From: Pseudomonadota bacterium
Lineage (GTDB): Bacteria; Pseudomonadota; Alphaproteobacteria; UBA828; JAPUJA01
Direction: 5' to 3'
DNA: 5,794 nt
Assembly (NCBI GenBank): GCA_027296525.1
Contig: JAPUJA010000241.1
Location: 1-5,794 of the forward strand
A program made the translations under genes and the position numbers. The first letter of the stretch is position 1, and the number at the start of each line of letters is the position of its first letter. Below, piece after piece: positions 1 to 4,397 of the stretch. Under the pieces are notes generated by a model. That model worked only from the letters and a program-made list of their open reading frames with translations. It had not been told where the DNA came from and searched no databases.

Positions 1-562
1 CGCCGCGGCTTTCGACGGTCGCGCGCAGGACCTCCGGGTTGCTCATGAAGAAGTTCGTCGGCGAGAGCGCGTCGACGAACTGGCGGGTATAGAAATCCAC
101 CTTGCGCTGGCTCGATTGATCGAGGCCCTCGACGTCCGCGACCGCCTGCTCAAACCAGCGCGCCGTCAGCAGGTAAGACTGTTTGATGAAGTCGAAAAGC
201 GGATTCTCGCTCCATTCCTTGTCGTGGAAGCGGCGGTCATCGGCGCGGGGAGCGGCGAGAGGTTCCGTCTCCTCGCCCATGAGGCGCCGGGTGGTCTGTT
301 GCCACAGCTCCATGTGGCTCCGCCAGAGGGAGAGCTGCGTCTCGGCGAGCTGGGCGGGGTTGGCGAGCAGCCGGGCGGTCATCTCAAGGAACGCGCCCGC
401 GATATTGAGCGGATCGCCATGGCCGAGATGCCCGGTGCCCCCATGGCGGCTCAAGAAGTCGCCGATGAGACGCCGGCTCTCTTCTGCGATTCGGGCGAAG
501 TCGGCGGCGGGATCCGCTCCCTGGCCGGATTTAGCGTTCTTGTCAGAGGGTTGCTCGTTCAT
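1..562 (-). CDS. phaC: Class I poly(3-hydroxyalkanoate) synthase, N-terminal part (cut by window edge)
   Basis: Reading the minus strand from the ATG at 562 gives 187 stop-free codons running off the left edge. The product polymerises (R)-3-hydroxyacyl-CoA, usually 3-hydroxybutyryl-CoA, into polyester on the surface of cytoplasmic storage granules. The first ~105 residues are a variable, polar and helical N-terminal region. From about residue 108 the text is typical of the PhaC N-terminal domain: RFHDKEW (111-117), NPLFDFIKQSYLL (120-132), GLD (146-148), then FYTRQFVDALSPTNFFMSNP (157-176), which is close to a family signature. The alpha/beta-hydrolase core with the catalytic Cys-Asp-His triad lies outside the window, since class I enzymes are usually about 580-600 residues. 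The start is supported by AGGAG four bases upstream (571-567). The gene is divergent from the lipoprotein gene. Class I rather than III or IV is inferred from the long N-terminal region; intactness cannot be judged. Confidence 0.93.
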   Translation of the reverse strand, partial: MNEQPSDKNAKSGQGADPAADFARIAEESRRLIGDFLSRHGGTGHLGHGDPLNIAGAFLEMTARLLANPAQLAETQLSLWRSHMELWQQTTRRLMGEETEPLAAPRADDRRFHDKEWSENPLFDFIKQSYLLTARWFEQAVADVEGLDQSSQRKVDFYTRQFVDALSPTNFFMSNPEVLRATVESRG

Positions 563-733
563 CGGGCTCCTGATCCACGAGTGGCGCGCGCCGCTCCCCT
601 CGACGGCCCCGAGCCGTCTTTGGCCTTCGGGGAGGCAACCGGCCCGGGGGCCCGGCGCAAAAACATTGATCTTTGCGGGTAAGCTTGTTTCTATTACGGA
701 AATTTAGACGCGGATCAAGAATTTTAACCTCAA
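563..733. promoter_or_regulatory. Divergent intergenic region with putative promoters for phaC and the lipoprotein gene
   Basis: These 171 bases separate two divergent genes. The half next to phaC (563-657) is GC-rich; the half next to the lipoprotein gene (658-733) is clearly AT-rich, as expected for promoters in such a genome. On the plus strand TTGATC (666-671) is 17 bases from TTCTAT (689-694), a weak -35/-10 pair. On the minus strand TTGATC (718-713) is 16 bases from TAATAG (696-691), also weak. The two TTGATC hexamers form an inverted pair 41 bases apart. Promoter presence is inferred from gene orientation and base composition; the exact boxes are guesses, since each -10 matches the consensus at only three positions. 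Confidence 0.4.
567..571 (-). promoter_or_regulatory. Ribosome binding site of phaC
   Basis: On the minus strand AGGAG lies four bases before the ATG at 562-560. It is a near-consensus Shine-Dalgarno sequence at slightly short spacing and fixes the phaC start; no competing in-frame start with a comparable site was seen. Confidence 0.7.
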
Positions 734-1849
734 ATGGGGGAAGGGTTGCGAAAACTTCGGCAGAGGCTTGCGGCCCTACAAAGTGCGTCACGACGCTTTC
801 CGGTTGGTTTCGGCGCGGCCTTGATGGCCGGCGGCCTGGGGCTTGCTGCTTGCTCAGAGGTGCCCGATTGGGCCAATCCGGCGGTTTGGGGCAGCGGCGA
901 CATGTGGCCGATCGATACCGACGGAGAGGCCGCGGAAGAGACGGACACCGTCGGGCCGCCGGGCGAGGATGTCGGGCCGCCGGGCGAGGATGTCGGGCTG
1001 CTGGGCGAGGATGTCGGGCCGCTGGGCGAGGATGTCGGGCCGCCGGGCGAGGATGAAGACTTCCCGACCCTTGGGAGCGTCCCGGATCAAGCCCCGAGCA
1101 CGACCCCCCCGGAAGAGACCGAACGACTCCAAGCGGGCCTGATCGCCGATCGTGAGTTCGCCCAATACACGGATGAGGTGCTCCGCGGCGAAACGCCGTC
1201 TGGCCCGGCGCCACCCCCCGACCTGGAGCTCGCCGCCGAGGCCTACCTGACGACCGCTCCGGGAGGCGCGCCGACGACCTATGTCGGTTCGGGCGGCGTG
1301 TTGAGCATCGAATCCTTCAAGGCGCGCTTCAACGAGGAATTCGACGCATCGGGCGCGAGCCGCTACGTCGCCCCCCAAGCATCGGCGGCCGAGGGCGATG
1401 CGGATTCTCAGCTCGCCTCGATCGAATCCGATGACTTCGACGTCATCGGCGAATCATACCTCACCGAGCTCGATCGACTGCCGGTGCCGGGCCTGGGTTA
1501 CAAGGCCGGGGTCGTCTACTTCGCCAACGGTCAATCGTGGCTTTCATCGACGGCGAAAAGAACGCTGCGCGATGTGGCGCAAACCCTGAAAGGCACCAAC
1601 AGCGTGATTCGCGTGGTGGGGCATGCCAGCTTGCGCACCCGGGACATGGACCTCGCCCGGCACAAGCTCGTCAATTTCGAACTCTCCGTCGACCGCGCCC
1701 GGACCGTCGCGCAGGAACTCATTCGCCAAGGCGTTCCCTTGGGACGCGTCTTCGTCGAGGCGCGCGGCGACAGCGAGCCGGTCACCCACGAGATCATGCC
1801 TGCCGGCGAAGCCGAAAATCGACGGGCCGAAATCTTCATCAGCTATTGA
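734..1849 (+). CDS. OmpA-family outer-membrane lipoprotein with heptapeptide repeat
   Basis: The 371-residue product has a basic N-terminus, a hydrophobic stretch (about 24-39) and the lipobox LAAC with Cys40, so it is predicted to be lipidated; Ser41 at +2 favours transfer to the outer membrane. Residues 73-107 are five tandem VGPPGED-type heptapeptides, giving an acidic Pro/Gly-rich linker. A short motif FPTLGSVPD (110-118) followed by GLIADRE (135-141) resembles a segment I remember from alphaproteobacterial OmpA-like proteins. Residues ~258-371 form an OmpA C-terminal domain, with NFELSVDRA (314-322) carrying the conserved Arg321 and NRRAEI near the end. It probably tethers the outer membrane to peptidoglycan. 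The usual TD of the binding loop is replaced (see findings). The start is uncertain: an in-frame TAA at 725 limits it, the ATG at 734 has a poor Shine-Dalgarno, and TTG at 746 follows a G-rich GGGGGAAGGG. Not Pal by sequence: it is longer and has the extra linker. Confidence 0.85.
   Translation: MGEGLRKLRQRLAALQSASRRFPVGFGAALMAGGLGLAACSEVPDWANPAVWGSGDMWPIDTDGEAAEETDTVGPPGEDVGPPGEDVGLLGEDVGPLGEDVGPPGEDEDFPTLGSVPDQAPSTTPPEETERLQAGLIADREFAQYTDEVLRGETPSGPAPPPDLELAAEAYLTTAPGGAPTTYVGSGGVLSIESFKARFNEEFDASGASRYVAPQASAAEGDADSQLASIESDDFDVIGESYLTELDRLPVPGLGYKAGVVYFANGQSWLSSTAKRTLRDVAQTLKGTNSVIRVVGHASLRTRDMDLARHKLVNFELSVDRARTVAQELIRQGVPLGRVFVEARGDSEPVTHEIMPAGEAENRRAEIFISY
950..1054. repeat. Five tandem 21-bp in-frame repeats inside the lipoprotein gene
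   Basis: Five head-to-tail units begin at 950, 971, 992, 1013 and 1034. Units 1, 2 and 5 are identical; unit 3 has two C-to-T changes and unit 4 has one of the same two. They encode VGPPGED, VGPPGED, VGLLGED, VGPLGED and VGPPGED (residues 73-107). Because 21 is a multiple of 3, gain or loss of a unit would only change linker length. The near-identity points to recent duplication by slippage or unequal exchange. Confidence 0.95.
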
Positions 1850-1853
1850 AGGC

Positions 1854-1878
1854 GCTCGCGGCCGCGGGCCGGGTGTTT
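1854..1878 (+). terminator. Possible terminator after the lipoprotein gene
   Basis: Five bases after the TGA stop, 1854-1859 can pair with 1864-1869 (six base pairs including one G-U) around the loop GGCC, in GC-rich sequence. A T-rich tail (TGTTTT, 1874-1879) follows only after a short gap, so it is an imperfect intrinsic terminator. A second hairpin, CGCCGTT (1880-1886) with AACGGCG (1908-1914), has a long loop and no T run. Rho-dependent ending is equally possible. Confidence 0.3.
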
Positions 1879-1879
1879 T

Positions 1880-1973
1880 CGCCGTTCAGGCGCCGGCATT
1901 CGCGATAAACGGCGAGCGGCTCCTCGCGACGCTTGACCGTCCAGCGCGGCAACGATAGAGCTTAACGGCGAGC
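1880..1973. repeat. Short heptamer AACGGCG present three times, once inverted
   Basis: AACGGCG occurs inverted at 1880-1886 and direct at 1908-1914 and 1964-1970; the two direct copies extend to the decamer AACGGCGAGC. Offsets between copies are 28 and 56 bases. The copies fall in non-coding sequence between the lipoprotein gene and hom. They may be a chance result of GC-rich composition, or binding sites; no protein is implied by the sequence alone. Confidence 0.4.
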
Positions 1974-1989
1974 CGCCCCCCGGCGTACC

Positions 1990-2095
1990 TTCGGATTCGA
2001 ATCGTTATCCGCAGATAAATTTATTGATGCAAATAACTTGAGCTGCATTTTTCGAGTCATTCGTTAATGAGAGAAGATGACGTTAGGGGGCCCCG
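1990..2095 (+). promoter_or_regulatory. AT-rich leader and probable promoter region of the hom-glpX-recJ operon
   Basis: Base composition drops sharply to AT-rich between about 1994 and 2085, the only such block before the operon. It holds two perfect 10-bp palindromes, GATTCGAATC (1994-2003) and ATAAATTTAT (2015-2024), and the inverted pair CGGAT (1992-1996) / ATCCG (2007-2011). A weak sigma-70-like pair is TTCGGA (1990-1995) with GATAAA (2014-2019), 18 bases apart. If that -10 is used, the palindromes would overlap the promoter and could be operator sites. A ten-codon reading frame (2067-2099) ends on the hom start codon. No recognised riboswitch or amino-acid-rich attenuator peptide was seen. 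Confidence 0.4.
2085..2090 (+). promoter_or_regulatory. Ribosome binding site deciding the GTG start of hom
   Basis: AGGGGG lies five bases upstream of GTG 2096-2098. The in-frame TAG at 2084-2086 excludes any earlier start, so the GTG with this site is the only start that keeps the complete nucleotide-binding fold. Confidence 0.65.
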
Positions 2096-3403
2096 GTGAG
2101 CACGCCGCTCAGGGTCGGCATCGCGGGTCTTGGGACCGTTGGGGCGACGACGTTCCAGCTCTTGAGTGAGCACGCGGCGCTCGTCGCCGCGCGCGCCGGG
2201 CGACCGATCCAGGTCGCCGCGGTTTCCGCCCGAGACCGCACGCGAAACCGGGGCATCGATCTCTCCGAATCGCGCTGGTACGACGCGCCGAAAGCCCTCA
2301 CCGAGGACCCGGAAATCGACGCGGTGGTCGAGCTCATCGGCGGTGCCGACGGTATCGCCCAGGAGCTCTGCGAACAGGCGATCGCCCACGGCAAGCATGT
2401 CGTGACGGCGAACAAGGCGCTGATCGCCCATCACGGCACGGCGCTCGCCACGGCGGCCGAGGCGGCCGGTGTCGCGCTCGGCTTCGAGGCCGCGGTGGCC
2501 GGCGGGATTCCGATCGTCAAGGCGCTGCGCGAAGGCCTCGCGGCCAACGCCATTCAGCGCGTCTACGGCATCCTGAACGGCACCTGCAACTACATCCTGA
2601 GCGCGATGGACCATGCCGTCAGCGAGGGCAAGGAGAGCGACTTCGCGGCCACCCTGGCCGAGGCCCAGCGCCTGGGCTATGCCGAGGCCGACCCGAGCTT
2701 CGATGTCGACGGGATCGACACCGCTCACAAGCTCGCGATCCTGACCGGCTTGGCCTTCGGCTGTCCGCTCGATTTCGCCGCCGTGCATATCGAGGGCATC
2801 CGGGCGATCAACGGCGTCGATATCGGATTCGCGCGCGAGCTCGGCTACAAGATCAAACTGCTCGGCATCGCCGGTCTGACGGAGGGTGGCGTCGAGCAAC
2901 GGGTGCATCCCTCGATGGTGCCGCTCGCCAACCCCATCGCCCATGTCGACGGGGTTTTCAATGCCGTCGTCGCCCACGGCGATCATGTCGACCGCGCCTT
3001 GTTCGAGGGGCGGGGCGCGGGCGGCGGGCCGACCGCCTCCGCCGTGGTCGCCGATCTGATCGACATCGCCCGCGGGCTCCGCCCGCCGAGCTTTTCGATC
3101 CCGGCGGCGGAGCTCTCCCGGCTCGCGACGGTGCCGATCGAGAAACGCCGGGGCGCCTATTACATCCGCTTGATGGTGTTGGACCGGCCCGGCGTGATCG
3201 CCGACGTGACCGCGTGCCTGCGGGATCACCAGGTCTCGATGGAGGCGATGCTCCAGCGCGCCCGCGCGCCGGGCGAGGCGGTGCCGGTGGTGATGACGAC
3301 CCATGAAACCGTGGAGGCGTCGATGCGCCATGCGCTCACTCAAATCGCCGCCCTCGATTCGGTCCTCGAGCCGCCGCACATGATCCGCATCGAGCATCTG
3401 TGA
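2096..3403 (+). CDS. hom: Homoserine dehydrogenase with C-terminal ACT domain
   Basis: A 435-residue cytoplasmic enzyme reducing L-aspartate 4-semialdehyde to L-homoserine with NAD(P)H, the branch point to threonine and methionine. The N-terminal Rossmann fold shows GLGTVG (11-16). TANKALIA (104-111) carries Lys107 of the cofactor/active-site region. The central domain has the signature GILNGTCNYIL (158-168). Glu197, Asp208 and Lys212 match by spacing the catalytic Glu-Asp-Lys set known from the yeast enzyme. GRGAGGGPTASAVVADL (305-321) is also typical. An ACT domain follows at about 355-430 (YYIRLMVLDRPGVIADVTA), where threonine feedback inhibition is usual in the family. The length fits monofunctional ACT-type enzymes; there is no fused aspartate kinase as in E. 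coli ThrA or MetL. It starts with GTG and is the first gene of the inferred operon, with glpX seven bases downstream. All expected motifs are present. Confidence 0.97.
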   Translation: MSTPLRVGIAGLGTVGATTFQLLSEHAALVAARAGRPIQVAAVSARDRTRNRGIDLSESRWYDAPKALTEDPEIDAVVELIGGADGIAQELCEQAIAHGKHVVTANKALIAHHGTALATAAEAAGVALGFEAAVAGGIPIVKALREGLAANAIQRVYGILNGTCNYILSAMDHAVSEGKESDFAATLAEAQRLGYAEADPSFDVDGIDTAHKLAILTGLAFGCPLDFAAVHIEGIRAINGVDIGFARELGYKIKLLGIAGLTEGGVEQRVHPSMVPLANPIAHVDGVFNAVVAHGDHVDRALFEGRGAGGGPTASAVVADLIDIARGLRPPSFSIPAAELSRLATVPIEKRRGAYYIRLMVLDRPGVIADVTACLRDHQVSMEAMLQRARAPGEAVPVVMTTHETVEASMRHALTQIAALDSVLEPPHMIRIEHL

Positions 3404-3406
3404 GGG
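3401..3406 (+). promoter_or_regulatory. glpX ribosome binding site overlapping the hom stop codon
   Basis: TGAGGG contains the hom stop (TGA, 3401-3403) and a Shine-Dalgarno-like GAGGG (3402-3406), four bases before the glpX ATG at 3411. Ribosomes ending hom would sit on the glpX initiation site, which suggests translational coupling. Confidence 0.6.
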
Positions 3407-3410
3407 CATC

Positions 3411-4397
3411 ATGAGCGCGAGCGCGTCACTCGACCGGACTCTCGCCCTCGAGGCGGTGCGCGTGACCGAAGCCGCGGCCATCGCGAGCGCCGGCTATACC
3501 GGGCGGGGCGACGAGAAGGCCGCCGATCAGGCCGCGGTCGACGCCATGCGCGCCGCGCTGAATGGGCTCGATATCCAAGGGCGCGTGGTGATCGGCGAAG
3601 GCGAACGCGACGAAGCCCCGATGCTCTATATCGGTGAGGAGGTGGGAACCGGGAAGGGACCCAAGGTCGATATCGCCCTCGATCCCCTGGAAGGCACGAC
3701 CATCTGTGCGACGGGCCGGCCCAACGCGCTCTCGGTGCTGGCCTTCTCGAATCCCGGCGGCCTGCTGAACGCGCCCGACGTCTACATGGAGAAGATCGCG
3801 GTCGGCGATGGCCTGCCCGACGGCGTGATCGACCTCGACGAGCCGCCCAAGGGCAATCTGAAAAATCTTGCGAGAGCCAAGGGATGCGCCCTCGAGGATC
3901 TCGCCGTGCTGGTTCTCGAGCGGCCGCGTCACGAGGAACTCATCGCGAAGCTGCGCGAGACCGGTGCGCGGGTCATCCTGATCTCCGACGGCGACATCGC
4001 GGGCGTGATCGCGACCACGCGCTTGAGCCGCGAGGTCGATATCTATATGGGCATCGGAGGCGCACCGGAAGGCGTGCTCGCGGCCGCGGCCCTGCGCAGC
4101 ATCGGCGGGCAGATGATGGGCCGGCTCGTGTTCCGTAACGACGAGGAGAAGGAGCGCGCGCACCGCCTCGGAATCCAGGATTTGGATCGCAAATACGGCA
4201 TGACCGAATTGGCCGGTGGCGATGTCGTGTTCGCCGCCACCGGCGTCACCAGCGGCTGGATGCTGGACGGCGCCAAGCGCCGGGGTGATTTTCTCACGAC
4301 CCATTCGATGGTGATGCGCTCGAGCACGGGCACCCTGCGCACCCTGCGCGCCGAACGCGATCTCACCCGAAAGCGGCTTGGCGGGGCGGGGCCGTGA
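3411..4397 (+). CDS. glpX: Class II fructose-1,6-bisphosphatase
   Basis: A 328-residue cytoplasmic enzyme that hydrolyses fructose 1,6-bisphosphate to fructose 6-phosphate in gluconeogenesis (and the Calvin cycle where present). It aligns from memory with E. coli GlpX along its whole length. The metal ligands map to Asp39 (KAADQAA), Glu63 (IGEGE), Asp91 and Glu94 (DPLEGT) and Glu220 (GIGGAPEGV); the catalytic Asp is Asp67 in DEAPMLY. Further family text is NAPDVYMEK (120-128), ERPRHEELIAKL (170-181) and SDGDIAG (192-198). It is slightly shorter than the 336-residue E. coli protein, mainly from small differences near 245-265. The ATG lies 7 bases after the hom stop; its own TGA overlaps the recJ GTG by four bases. 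This class is unrelated in sequence to the Fbp (class I) enzyme. Whether it also acts on sedoheptulose bisphosphate cannot be seen here. Confidence 0.97.
   Translation: MSASASLDRTLALEAVRVTEAAAIASAGYTGRGDEKAADQAAVDAMRAALNGLDIQGRVVIGEGERDEAPMLYIGEEVGTGKGPKVDIALDPLEGTTICATGRPNALSVLAFSNPGGLLNAPDVYMEKIAVGDGLPDGVIDLDEPPKGNLKNLARAKGCALEDLAVLVLERPRHEELIAKLRETGARVILISDGDIAGVIATTRLSREVDIYMGIGGAPEGVLAAAALRSIGGQMMGRLVFRNDEEKERAHRLGIQDLDRKYGMTELAGGDVVFAATGVTSGWMLDGAKRRGDFLTTHSMVMRSSTGTLRTLRAERDLTRKRLGGAGP

Noticed and set aside
116..707. Two plus-strand frames (116-682 and 183-707) over the phaC region
   Set aside because: Both lie opposite convincing PhaC sequence on the minus strand and read as composition artefacts.
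950..1054. Possible CRISPR-like array
   Set aside because: The units are contiguous with no spacers, 21 bp long, in frame and inside a coding gene, so this is a protein repeat.
543..1214. Minus-strand 223-codon frame with a striking HPRPAAR repeat
   Set aside because: The repeat is only the 21-bp array read on the other strand; the frame spans the divergent promoter region and overlaps two better-supported genes.
1990..2012. TTCGAAT, resembling a tRNA T-loop
   Set aside because: The flanking five bases on each side do not pair as a T stem, and no acceptor stem, D arm or anticodon arm is visible nearby.
1990..2095. Riboswitch or Thr/Met attenuator upstream of hom
   Set aside because: No recognisable SAM-type core, no leader peptide rich in Thr, Ile or Met, and no terminator/antiterminator pair was seen.
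2057..3481. A 474-codon open frame on the minus strand opposite hom
   Set aside because: It mirrors hom, whose motifs are complete; the antisense product is low-complexity in Arg, Asp, Gly and His, as expected when a GC-rich gene is read backwards.
3426..4304. A 292-codon open frame on the minus strand opposite glpX
   Set aside because: Antisense of a complete GlpX; no independent features such as a start site or family motif.
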